Shown here: positions 1 through 7,319 of the stretch, piece by piece
How positions within the stretch are numbered: the first letter of the stretch is position 1
Layout: each line of letters begins with the position of its first letter
Assembly: GCA_903879825.1 (NCBI GenBank)
Contig: CAIRND010000192.1
Span: 1-9,023, forward strand
Direction: 5' to 3'
Source: an uncultured Geobacteraceae bacterium
GTDB taxonomy: Bacteria > Desulfobacterota > Desulfuromonadia > Geobacterales > Pseudopelobacteraceae
DNA length: 9,023 nucleotides
The notes under the pieces: model-generated
Told to the model about the DNA's origin: nothing
Databases searched by the model: none
The model's input: the letters and a program-made list of their open reading frames with translations, nothing else
Program-made: the position numbers and the translations under genes

Positions 1-562
1 ACAGGCGCTTGCGGAAGGTTTTGCCCCCCTGGAAATCAGTAACAAAGGTTTCCTGCCGGGCTTGGAGGAGGTGGGCCGGCGTTTTGACGGGAAAATTTAT
101 TTTCTGCCGCAGGTGATGGCCTCTGCTGATACCATGCAGGCCGGGTTCACGCGATTAAAAGCTGAAATGCATGGTGAACAATTTGCGAGTCACGGGAAAA
201 TTCTGATGGCTACTGTTGAGGGCGATATTCACGACATAGGCAAGAACATAGTCTGTACTTTGCTTGAGAATCACGGTTTTGAAGTTTTTGACATCGGAAA
301 AAATGTTTCAGCAGCAACTATTATCGCCAAAGCGAAAGAGTATGCCGTTGATGCGGTTGGTCTTTCGGCTCTGATGACAACAACCATGTCAGAGATGGAT
401 AACGTCGTGAAAAAATTACGCGCCGCCGGAGTTAAAACCTTTACCATGGTTGGTGGCGCGGTTGTGACTCAGGAATACGCGGATCGAATCGGCGCGGATC
501 TGTATGCAAAAGATGCGATGGAAGCGGTCGCTAAAATTAAATTGTTACTGGGTGTCGGTTAG
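1..562 (+). CDS. metH: Methionine synthase (cobalamin-dependent), C-terminal part, cut by the left edge
   Basis: This is the end of an open reading frame already open at base 2, so the gene begins outside the window. About 186 residues are visible. The first ~60 form the helical cap that covers methylcobalamin in MetH (ending near the FLPQVMASADTMQ stretch). The Rossmann-type B12 domain follows, with GDIHDIGKN holding the axial histidine (codon 230-232), then LSALMTTT (the SxL motif) and VGGA (the GG motif). MetH transfers the methyl group of methyltetrahydrofolate to homocysteine in the cytoplasm. The protein stops about 15 residues after the GG segment's fold, so the AdoMet-binding reactivation domain of E. 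coli MetH is absent. A free-standing methyltransferase corrinoid protein would have a similar cap plus B12 arrangement; I prefer MetH from the cap wording, but the catalytic modules are not visible. Confidence 0.85.
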   Translation, partial: QALAEGFAPLEISNKGFLPGLEEVGRRFDGKIYFLPQVMASADTMQAGFTRLKAEMHGEQFASHGKILMATVEGDIHDIGKNIVCTLLENHGFEVFDIGKNVSAATIIAKAKEYAVDAVGLSALMTTTMSEMDNVVKKLRAAGVKTFTMVGGAVVTQEYADRIGADLYAKDAMEAVAKIKLLLGVG

Positions 563-644
563 TACCTGCGTGTCGAACAGTACTGAATGTGGGTGAAAAA
601 GACATTGTGATGTGCTGAACCACACTATTTTAGTTAAGAACAGT

Positions 645-679
645 TTGCTATTGTCTGAGGTGATATGATAACGTTAAAT
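645..679 (+). promoter_or_regulatory. Weak candidate promoter in the metH-downstream gap
   Basis: The 145-base gap 563-707 is AT-rich toward its right side. The best sigma70-like pair I find is TTGTCT (651-656), 17 bases, TTAAAT (674-679), with four of six matches in each box. TTGCTA (645-650) with TATGAT (664-669) has better boxes but only 13 bases between them. A promoter here would make sense, because the genes that follow are unrelated to metH, but neither match is strong. No convincing terminator for metH is visible in the gap. Confidence 0.25.
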
Positions 680-707
680 GGCGTAATTGTGGTAAACAGG
701 TGTCGTA

Positions 708-1070
708 ATGGTTCTGGGATATAATCACAATATAATGTACAAAGGAGAAATATTCCACGTCCAGTCAGAGGATAGCGGGGTGTCCAATCCTCATATAATT
801 ACTCTGCTTTACCGGGGTGGGGTCATCATCAGCTCAAAGAAAACCAGCTATGCTGACATTATAAAGATGGAAAAACTTGAAGTGGTTGTGGAAGAGTTGA
901 TGAAGGAACAACACAAGGGGATGATGCGTCGGTTGAAATCTGGTGAGTTTGATGAGAAACTATTTTCATCCGGGCTGCAGCCGATTCAACATGATGGGAT
1001 TCACCACATGACAGCGGAAGCGAAAGCAAACAAAACAACTTCCTCCCCATTGGGCTCTCGTGAAAATTAA
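708..1070 (+). CDS. Small conserved protein of unknown function, upstream of a two-component system
   Basis: A 120-residue soluble protein without signal peptide, membrane segment or cysteine. Residues 1-52 look beta-rich and begin MVLGYNHNIMYKGEIFHVQ; residues 53-80 are a charged helix (EVVVEELMKEQHKGMMRRLK); the last ~35 residues are polar and probably disordered. The wording resembles an uncharacterised family I recall from Geobacter-type genomes, but I cannot name a domain or function. The start at 708 has AGGTG six bases upstream (697-701). An in-frame ATG at 735 (Met10) lacks a good ribosome binding site, and the first nine residues look conserved, so 708 is preferred. The kinase gene follows after 41 bases with no terminator, so co-transcription is likely and a role tied to the sensor pair is possible but unproven. 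Confidence 0.7.
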   Translation: MVLGYNHNIMYKGEIFHVQSEDSGVSNPHIITLLYRGGVIISSKKTSYADIIKMEKLEVVVEELMKEQHKGMMRRLKSGEFDEKLFSSGLQPIQHDGIHHMTAEAKANKTTSSPLGSREN

Positions 1071-1111
1071 TTTACCGACATATCTCTCTGCCGTGGCGAA
1101 GGTTATCCCTT

Positions 1112-2605
1112 ATGTTTCGTAGCCTGACGACCCGAGTAATTGCAACTACGATTTCTCTGCTTGTCGCGGGCATTTTTATCTATACGACATTCAACGTACG
1201 TCAACAGCAGGAAATGCTTATAGATACTGCACGGGAGAGTACAGAGCTGCTGTTGCATACCGTCGAAAGCAGTATTTATAACACGATGCATCTCGGCAAT
1301 GTTCAGGATGTCGGTTCAATTTTGTCAATGGTAGGACAGCACAACCAACTGGTCGGAGTCAGAATATTTCATCCGCACGGGCTTATTCTGCGCTCATCGA
1401 TTCCAAGTGAGGTTGGCAGAACTGTTAATGCGAACGATTATAGTATTTATCAAAGTACCAAAAACTATAGCATCTTTACGGTAGCGCCCCATGGCGAAGT
1501 GCTTTCGATGGTCAAGCCAATCTATAACGAGGCTGCCTGTCACGCGTGTCATGGCAGCAAGGCGCGGGTTATAGGGGTACTTAATGTTAATTATTCTCTC
1601 AGTCGTACCAAAATGCAGATGCTTAACGCTTCAAGGATATTTGTCTTTTCATCCATTGCGATAACGTTGTTTTTGGCTCTCACCATATCTTTTTTACTGT
1701 TGAGATTCGTGAAGAACCCGCTTGATAAAATGATCAGCACCATGTTGAGGGTTGAAAAAGGTGATTTGGCGGTCAGGATTGAATACGAAGGAAAAGATGA
1801 AATAGGTCGATTGATTGTAAGCTTTAATTCCATGGTTGATCGACTTGATGTTGCGCAGAAGGAGTTGGAGCAACTGCACTTTCAGCAACTGGAACGAGCG
1901 GACCGGTTGGCTTCGATCGGTGAAATGGCAGCAGGTATAGCTCACGAAATAAAAAATCCACTGGCTGGCATATCAGCGGCTGTTACGATTATAAAAGAAG
2001 ATATGGTGGAAGACGACCCGCGGGGAGCAATTCTTGGCGAAGTTATCGAGCAGGTCAATCGACTTGACAGAACTGTTAATGATCTGCTCTTTTTTGGGAA
2101 ACCTTCTCTGCCAGAACTTACGTGTGTCAACATAAACTCAATACTGACAACAACGCTCAAATTTGCAACACAGCATCGTGGAATTATCAATATTGAGAGA
2201 CATGTTAGTCTACAGCCGAACCTGCCACCGGTGTATGCCGATGACAAACAGATGCAGCAGGTTTTTTTGAATCTCATGCTTAACGCCTACCAGGCTATGC
2301 CGTCTGGCGGTGTGATAAGCATTACATCATCACTGACTGTTCGGAATGAAAACGAATATGTGTGTGTTGAAATTTCTGATACGGGAACTGGTATCCCTGC
2401 TCAGATTCTTGAAAAAATATTTACCCCATTTTTTACAACCAAAGCACAAGGGACCGGTTTGGGTTTGCCGATCTGCAATAAACTCGTGAAACTACACAAA
2501 GGTAACATTCGCATAACCAGTGATAATGCGACAGGCACGGTCTTTACTGTAGAACTGCCCGCGTGCCATCTTGGATCTACTGAAGTGAGTGAGGCAATAG
2601 CATGA
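1112..2605 (+). CDS. Membrane sensor histidine kinase with periplasmic heme-c-type motif
   Basis: A 497-residue inner-membrane kinase. Transmembrane helix 1 is at about residues 7-27 and helix 2 at 173-199; between them lies a periplasmic sensor domain of ~145 residues. Near its end is C143-H-A-C-H147 (bases 1538-1552), the CxxCH signature for covalent heme c, followed by a VIGVLNVNYSL strand typical of such sensors. The cytoplasmic part has HAMP (about 199-250), a dimerisation helix with the phospho-acceptor in GIAHEIKNPL (H278), and an HATPase_c domain with N391 (NLMLNAYQAM), DTGTGIP (423-429), FTPFFTTK (437-444) and GTGLGLPI (447-454). All catalytic boxes are intact. GAAGG at 1098-1102 lies nine bases before the start. 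The gene overlaps the next by ATGA, so the response regulator is almost certainly its partner. The ligand is unknown; redox state, oxygen or NO are inferences from the heme motif. Confidence 0.93.
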   Translation: MFRSLTTRVIATTISLLVAGIFIYTTFNVRQQQEMLIDTARESTELLLHTVESSIYNTMHLGNVQDVGSILSMVGQHNQLVGVRIFHPHGLILRSSIPSEVGRTVNANDYSIYQSTKNYSIFTVAPHGEVLSMVKPIYNEAACHACHGSKARVIGVLNVNYSLSRTKMQMLNASRIFVFSSIAITLFLALTISFLLLRFVKNPLDKMISTMLRVEKGDLAVRIEYEGKDEIGRLIVSFNSMVDRLDVAQKELEQLHFQQLERADRLASIGEMAAGIAHEIKNPLAGISAAVTIIKEDMVEDDPRGAILGEVIEQVNRLDRTVNDLLFFGKPSLPELTCVNINSILTTTLKFATQHRGIINIERHVSLQPNLPPVYADDKQMQQVFLNLMLNAYQAMPSGGVISITSSLTVRNENEYVCVEISDTGTGIPAQILEKIFTPFFTTKAQGTGLGLPICNKLVKLHKGNIRITSDNATGTVFTVELPACHLGSTEVSEAIA

Positions 2606-3975
2606 AGCGAAATAAACTGTTAGTAGTTGATGATGAACATCTTATCCGTTGGTCACTTGAGCAAAACCTTAAAAAACAGGGCTATGAAGTTGTTACTGCC
2701 GGAAGTGGAGAAGATGCTTTACGGCTTCTACGTGAGGAACAGCCTGACTTAGTTCTCCTTGATATACAGTTGCCGGGCATGAGTGGTCTTGATGTCCTCG
2801 AAAAAATAAAAGAACACGACGATGACATTATTGTCATCATGGTTACAGCCAACAGTGGTCTTGAAAATGCGGTCAATGCCATGCGTCTTGGAGCGTATGA
2901 CTATATCAGCAAGCCTTTTAATCTGGATGAATTGTCAATAATCGTCAGAAAAGCTTTGGATACCTCAGATCTTAAACAGGAAGTAGTCAGATTACGCTCG
3001 GAAACGAAGAAGAACGGTCCACCAAATATTATTGGTGACAGCCGGCAGGTCAAATCTCTGATGGAGGTGCTTGACAAGGTTGCTCGCAGTGAGGCGTCAA
3101 CTGTTCTTGTGCAGGGCGAATCCGGTACCGGCAAGGAGTTGGTGGCAAAATGGATTCACTACAGTTCAAATCGCGCTGATAAGCCGTTTATTGCGATAAA
3201 CTGTGCCGCTGTTCCAGCAACGTTGCTGGAAAGCGAACTGTTTGGTCACGAAAAAGGGGCCTTTACAGATGCCAAGAATACCAAAAAAGGGTTATTTGAA
3301 TTAGCCGATGGCGGAACGGTCTTTCTGGACGAAATCGGGGATATGGATATGGGGATGCAGGCCAAGTTGCTGCGCTTCCTCGAAGATCGCTCCTTTCGCC
3401 GCATTGGCGGCGGCCGCGTTTTTACCGTGGATGTCAGAATAATATCCGCGACGAACAAAGATCTTCAAAAATCGATAGAGGAAAAAACGTTTCGTAATGA
3501 TCTCTATTACCGCTTGCAGGTAATACCGATTTTTCTACCGCCGCTGCGTGAGCGTAAAGAAGATATTATTCCGTTGGCCAATCATTTTATTAACCTTTAC
3601 AACAAGGACTTCAATAAGAAGGTCGCTGGTATTAACGGGGTTGCTGAACGAATAATGACCGACTATAGTTGGCCTGGTAATATACGTGAGTTGAAAAATG
3701 TAATCGAAAGAGCAATTATACTTGGTAATGATGAAACTTTGCTTCATGAGCATCTGCCGCTTGAGATAGTTGCCAAGGCGTCGTCCGAGGTTAGTGTTCA
3801 GGTGTCGTCTTTTTGTCTCCCTCCAGAGGGTATAGATATTGAGCATGTGGAAAAAGAGCTTATCAGACAGGCTCTTGAAATTACTGAATGGAATCAGTCA
3901 AAGGCGGCTAAAAAGCTGAGTCTTGGTGTTGATGCCTTCCGCTACCGCATGAAGAAATTTGGTTTTTTGAAGTGA
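2602..3975 (+). CDS. NtrC-family sigma54-dependent response regulator
   Basis: A 457-residue cytoplasmic transcription activator in three parts. The receiver domain (about 1-120) has D10/D11, phospho-acceptor D54, T82 and K104. The AAA+ domain (about 143-385) has Walker A GESGTGKE (172-179), the sigma54-contact loop as GAFTDA (219-224) instead of canonical GAFTGA, Walker B FLDE (241-244), sensor I ATN (283-285), the arginine-finger segment FRNDLYYRL (297-305) and sensor II WPGNIREL (357-364). A Fis-type helix-turn-helix is at about 415-457, with NQSKAAKKLSL as its first helices. By family knowledge, phosphorylation by the kinase drives ring assembly and ATP-dependent opening of sigma54 promoters. 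Its ATG overlaps the kinase stop as ATGA. No good -24/-12 site was found in the window, so its targets lie elsewhere or are degenerate. Confidence 0.95.
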   Translation: MKRNKLLVVDDEHLIRWSLEQNLKKQGYEVVTAGSGEDALRLLREEQPDLVLLDIQLPGMSGLDVLEKIKEHDDDIIVIMVTANSGLENAVNAMRLGAYDYISKPFNLDELSIIVRKALDTSDLKQEVVRLRSETKKNGPPNIIGDSRQVKSLMEVLDKVARSEASTVLVQGESGTGKELVAKWIHYSSNRADKPFIAINCAAVPATLLESELFGHEKGAFTDAKNTKKGLFELADGGTVFLDEIGDMDMGMQAKLLRFLEDRSFRRIGGGRVFTVDVRIISATNKDLQKSIEEKTFRNDLYYRLQVIPIFLPPLRERKEDIIPLANHFINLYNKDFNKKVAGINGVAERIMTDYSWPGNIRELKNVIERAIILGNDETLLHEHLPLEIVAKASSEVSVQVSSFCLPPEGIDIEHVEKELIRQALEITEWNQSKAAKKLSLGVDAFRYRMKKFGFLK

Positions 3976-4017
3976 TAGATCAGGCTTATAAAAATAGATT
4001 TTAAATTTAAATTATTG

Positions 4018-4024
4018 AGAAGGA
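4018..4024 (+). promoter_or_regulatory. Ribosome binding site fixing the radical SAM start
   Basis: AGAAGGA lies five bases before the ATG at 4030. An in-frame TTG at 4015 would put the Shine-Dalgarno inside the coding sequence, so the ATG is the start. The surrounding gap 3976-4029 is very AT-rich, with TTTAAATTTAAA at 4000-4011, and has no clear promoter boxes; transcription may continue from the regulator gene or begin at an unrecognised site. Confidence 0.75.
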
Positions 4025-4029
4025 CAGTT

Positions 4030-5547
4030 ATGACGATCAAGCGTGTTGCTCTTATTACCCCTCCCTATCATTCCGGCGTAGTTGAATCTGCCGGAACCTG
4101 GCTGAATGTTGGCTTTGTCTATATTGCCGGTTCGTTACGCGCTGCCGGGTATGAAGTCGATTACTACGATGCCATGTCGCTCTGGCACAAATGGCCGGAA
4201 ATTAAGGCACGTATTGAGGCATTTAAGCCGGATGTCATCGCCACCACCTCCTTCACTGCCTCTATTGTCAAAGCATTGGAATTGTGCGATCTGGCCAAAC
4301 AGATCAATCCTTCTGTCGTAACTGTACTGGGAAATGTGCATGCGGCCTTCTGCTATGATGAAATTCTGAAAGATGATCACGAAACCGTCGACTATATCGT
4401 GCGTGGCGAGGGAGAGGTGACACTGGTAGAGTTGCTAGACTGCCTTAACGGTGGCGGAGACCCTGCAACGATCAACGGTCTCGCCTATTGGCGGGACGAG
4501 AAGGTGGTCGTTACTCCAAAGGCCGCGTATATTCATGACCTGGACAGTCTTCCAACAGCCTGGGATCTGGTTGAATGGCCGATTTATACCTATCGGGCCA
4601 AAAACAATGCCCGCCTGGCTATTATCTCCACCGCTCGCGGTTGCAAGTCACAGTGTTCCTTCTGCTCGCAGCAGCTTTTCTGGGCCCAGACCTGGCGTGC
4701 CCGCTCTGCCGAGAATGTTGTTAATGAAATAGAAATGCTCGGAAAAACGTACGGCGTTGAAGTTGCTATGCTTGCTGATGAATTGCCCACCTACGACCGT
4801 GTCCGCTGGGAGAAAATCCTGGATCTGATGATCGAGCGACAGATACCGGTCAAGTTGTTGATGGAAACCCGCGTTGACGATATTCTACGCGATGCCGATA
4901 TCATGTGGAAATATAAGAAAGCCGGCGTTGAACATATTTACGTTGGTGTGGAGGCGGGTTCACAGGAAACGCTTGATCTTTTTAATAAAGACACGGAAGT
5001 GTGCCAGTCGAAGCAAGCCATCGACATAATTAATGGTGCTGATATTGTTTCCGAGACATCACTGGTCCTCGGGCTTCCTGATGATACCCCCGAGTCGATT
5101 GCCCAGACGGTTGAGCTTGCCAAACATTATAATCCGGATATGGCGTTCTTTCTGGCAATTGCTCCCTGGCCATATGCGGATCTGTATCCGCAGCTTGAAC
5201 CATATGTTTTCACAAAAGACTACAGCAGATATAATCTGGTTGAACCGGTAATTAAGCCGAAAAATATGACGGTTGAACAGCTGGAAATGGAACTTGGTAA
5301 GGCTGCACAGAAATTCTACATGCACAAATTCCAACACCTGCACGAACTGACCCCCTGGAAGCAGGAATTTATGCTGTCAGTGCTGGATATTTTTATAAAC
5401 CACTCGTATCTGGCCGGACAGATGAAGGCTGCCATGAAAGAGGGTAAGGATATGCCAGAAGAGGTTAAAGCGTTAATGAGAGCGGTTAAGGGACATGCCA
5501 AAGGGCAGGAGCTGGACCGGCATCCGGCACTTGCGCCGATACCGTAG
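4030..5547 (+). CDS. Cobalamin-binding radical SAM protein, BchE-like
   Basis: A 505-residue cytoplasmic iron-sulfur enzyme. Residues 1-140 form a B12-binding-type Rossmann domain of the radical SAM class: it lacks the DxHxxG loop and has GNVHAAF (101-107) and RGEGE (125-129). The radical SAM core has C205-x3-C209-x2-C212 (bases 4642-4665) for the 4Fe-4S cluster that cleaves AdoMet, followed by LADELPTYDR, GVEAGSQETLDLFNK and LVLGLPDDTPES. The core and the later NPDMAFF...APWPYADLYPQ and KDYSRYNLVEPVIKP segments closely resemble BchE, the oxygen-independent Mg-protoporphyrin IX monomethyl ester cyclase. No other pigment gene is present, so I read it as a BchE-family enzyme with an unknown substrate rather than true BchE. 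A cobalamin-dependent methyltransferase or oxidoreductase role are both possible. The C-terminal ~70 residues are helical and lysine-rich. Confidence 0.88.
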   Translation: MTIKRVALITPPYHSGVVESAGTWLNVGFVYIAGSLRAAGYEVDYYDAMSLWHKWPEIKARIEAFKPDVIATTSFTASIVKALELCDLAKQINPSVVTVLGNVHAAFCYDEILKDDHETVDYIVRGEGEVTLVELLDCLNGGGDPATINGLAYWRDEKVVVTPKAAYIHDLDSLPTAWDLVEWPIYTYRAKNNARLAIISTARGCKSQCSFCSQQLFWAQTWRARSAENVVNEIEMLGKTYGVEVAMLADELPTYDRVRWEKILDLMIERQIPVKLLMETRVDDILRDADIMWKYKKAGVEHIYVGVEAGSQETLDLFNKDTEVCQSKQAIDIINGADIVSETSLVLGLPDDTPESIAQTVELAKHYNPDMAFFLAIAPWPYADLYPQLEPYVFTKDYSRYNLVEPVIKPKNMTVEQLEMELGKAAQKFYMHKFQHLHELTPWKQEFMLSVLDIFINHSYLAGQMKAAMKEGKDMPEEVKALMRAVKGHAKGQELDRHPALAPIP

Positions 5548-5596
5548 AAACTCAGAAAACTACCATTTTTACTCCTCCCTCACGAGAGGACCTTTT

Positions 5597-5629
5597 AGCC
5601 CTACACCGTTTCGGTGTCAGGGCTTTTTT
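5597..5629 (+). terminator. Rho-independent terminator of the radical SAM gene
   Basis: AGCCCT-ACACCG (5597-5608) pairs with CGGTGT (5612-5617) and AGGGCT (5619-5624) around a TTT loop, with one bulged C at 5618. A run of six T (5624-5629) follows on the plus strand. Read on the minus strand, the hairpin is followed by AAAAGG, not a T run, so it is a poor terminator for cbiO, whose stop codon lies only four bases to its right. Confidence 0.9.
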
Positions 5630-5633
5630 GCTG

Positions 5634-6386
5634 TTAAGTTCTGCCACAGACGGGGCACCCCTGCATTGAAAAGGGTTTTTCAAGTCGACACGCAGAGAGC
5701 AATGTTTCATTACGGAATATGTCGCTGGTAGGGCCGTCGGCCATTACCGTTCCTTCATGGAGAATAATAGTCCGCTGGCAGAGGTCTAACACCATATCGA
5801 GATCGTGGCTGGTGAATATCTTTGTGTGCTTAAAATCCCGTAGTAACGATATGAGTTGACGTCGTGCAAAGGGATCAAGTCCGCTGGTCGGCTCGTCCAT
5901 AACCAGAATGTCAGGGGACATTGCCAATACGGTGGCGATGGCTACCCGCTTCTTCTCACCTCCAGAAAGATGGTAGGGTGGTTTAGCGCGCAGATGCTCT
6001 GCTCCAACCCGTTCAAGGGCTTCAGTCACACATCGCTCAATTTCACTGCCGGATAAACCCAGGTTCAATGGTCCAAAGGCAACATCCTCAAATACGGTTG
6101 GCATAAATAACTGGTCATCAGGATACTGAAAAACCATGCCGACGGTACGGCGGATATTAGGGAGTGTCCCTTGTGTCAGTTGTGTGTCTCCGATGCGGAT
6201 CTGTCCGGACGTTGCATTCAGAGAGCCGTTGAGATGCTGTAAGAGCGTCGATTTTCCGGCCCCGTTGGCGCCGATGATTGCAACGGATTCACCATGAGTG
6301 ATGCGAAAGGAAACGTCTTTGATGGCGATTGTGCCATCGGGATAAACATGCTGCAGTTTTGTTACTTCGATGATGTGATGGCTCAT
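5634..6386 (-). CDS. cbiO: ECF-type cobalt/nickel transporter ATPase
   Basis: A 250-residue cytoplasmic ABC ATPase that powers an energy-coupling-factor metal transporter. Visible motifs are Walker A GANGAGKST (39-47), Q-loop FQYPDDQLF (Q87), signature LSGGEKKRVA (140-149), Walker B ILVMDEPT (160-167), D-loop SGLD (168-171) and switch H194. The YPDDQLF wording after the Q-loop is typical of CbiO/NikO-type ATPases. The reading frame extends 31 codons further upstream, but that part overlaps cbiQ, and MSHHIIEVTKLQHVYPDG is the natural N-terminus; its ATG overlaps the cbiQ stop as ATGA. The protein ends in GCPVCGRT, a lone CxxC (C244, C247). Translational coupling to cbiQ and divergence from nikR point to nickel or cobalt import; sequence alone does not decide the metal. 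Confidence 0.92.
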   Translation of the reverse strand: MSHHIIEVTKLQHVYPDGTIAIKDVSFRITHGESVAIIGANGAGKSTLLQHLNGSLNATSGQIRIGDTQLTQGTLPNIRRTVGMVFQYPDDQLFMPTVFEDVAFGPLNLGLSGSEIERCVTEALERVGAEHLRAKPPYHLSGGEKKRVAIATVLAMSPDILVMDEPTSGLDPFARRQLISLLRDFKHTKIFTSHDLDMVLDLCQRTIILHEGTVMADGPTSDIFRNETLLSACRLEKPFSMQGCPVCGRT

Positions 6387-7195
6387 TGTGCAAATCCTGC
6401 CGCCAGCGTACGGAGAGCATCTGGAATATCGAGCATTCGTAGTGAAATAAAGATTAATGACCACCCGAGTACGAAACATAATTCGTACATGCCGAAATGT
6501 GACTGACGGAGCGCATGGATTTGGCCGGTGAACCCGCGAGCCAGCATCGCGGTGTGAATCCGCTCTGCCCGTAGCCAGGTGCGGAGTAGCAGGTGCCCCA
6601 CCAGCGATCCGAAACTGCTGATGCCGAGCCCCTTTTTACCGCATGAGCGGAGTTCGCGGGCACGTGACGTTCTACTGGTTTCATCTGCAAGCACAAATAA
6701 ATAACGATGCAGGAAAAGCAGCTGTACTACAAAGAACTGTGGGATTCCCACGCGCTCAAGAGTCTGGCAGGTGGCTGTAAAGCCGGTTGTTCCGACCAGT
6801 AAGAATGCTGCTCCTATGGTGAGAATGGAACGTATGAGTAGTGACGCAAGCGATACCCAGCCACCAGAGATTCCAATCTGACCGATGTGGTACAGAACAG
6901 TGCGATCAAAAACCGGATTAAAAAGTCCCACCATTAAAATAAACGGGCAAAGCAGTACAATTTTACGGACGAAATAGAGAGGCGGCAGGTTAGCGAGTAA
7001 AATTGTTACCACCGGGAAGATTAAAAAAGGCAGCAGGCGGGCACACTCGTATTTGCCGAATGAAACAACAGATACAATAAATATAAATGTCACTATAACC
7101 TTGGCGCGTGCGTCGAGGGAGTGAATGAGTGAGTTGCTATTAGCCAGTAAATCAAGCCGTTTTAAATCAATAACGGCGGCATTTATGGATATCAT
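6383..7195 (-). CDS. cbiQ: ECF-type cobalt/nickel transporter membrane (T) component
   Basis: A 270-residue integral membrane protein, the usual length for CbiQ/NikQ. Hydrophobic segments are seen at about 31-48, 52-70, 75-93, 113-135, 152-170 and 236-253. The cytoplasmic coupling region has SRARELRS (177-184) and the Ala-Arg-Gly-type motif AMLARGFTG (216-224), which in this family dock onto the ATPases. The N-terminal segment, with SLDARAKVI, is also family-like. ATG at 7195-7193 is the only good start; AAAGGA (7213-7208) is 12 bases before it, a rather long spacing. It is the first gene of a two-gene minus-strand unit. No CbiM/NikM or CbiN gene accompanies it, although these provide metal binding in known CbiMNQO systems. 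Confidence 0.9.
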   Translation of the reverse strand: MISINAAVIDLKRLDLLANSNSLIHSLDARAKVIVTFIFIVSVVSFGKYECARLLPFLIFPVVTILLANLPPLYFVRKIVLLCPFILMVGLFNPVFDRTVLYHIGQIGISGGWVSLASLLIRSILTIGAAFLLVGTTGFTATCQTLERVGIPQFFVVQLLFLHRYLFVLADETSRTSRARELRSCGKKGLGISSFGSLVGHLLLRTWLRAERIHTAMLARGFTGQIHALRQSHFGMYELCFVLGWSLIFISLRMLDIPDALRTLAAGFAQ

Positions 7196-7319
7196 AACGG
7201 CGCGGGATCCTTTTACATACTCTGGATAAAAGTGAAAACGTTTGTCATCTGATGGCAGAAGATAACGTCAAGAAAAATGAGTTCACCCCATCATGGTTGT
7301 CCCTTGAAACTGTAATTCA

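Noticed and set aside
612..635. Possible terminator after metH (TGTG/CACA stem then CTATTTT)
   Set aside because: Only four base pairs and a broken T tract; too weak to call.
4182..4197. TGGCAC-containing sequence resembling a sigma54 promoter
   Set aside because: It lies inside the radical SAM coding region and lacks the -12 TTGC element at the right spacing.
4451..4732. Plus-strand open frame inside the radical SAM gene
   Set aside because: It is an alternative frame of a recognised gene and shows no domain-like composition or ribosome binding site.
5495..5731. Open frame spanning the radical SAM end, the terminator and the cbiO end
   Set aside because: It runs through a strong terminator hairpin and antisense to cbiO, so it is a chance frame.
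6387..6479. Longer N-terminus for CbiO (31 extra codons)
   Set aside because: The extension overlaps the 3' end of cbiQ and does not look like an ABC ATPase N-terminus; the ATGA-overlap start fits better.
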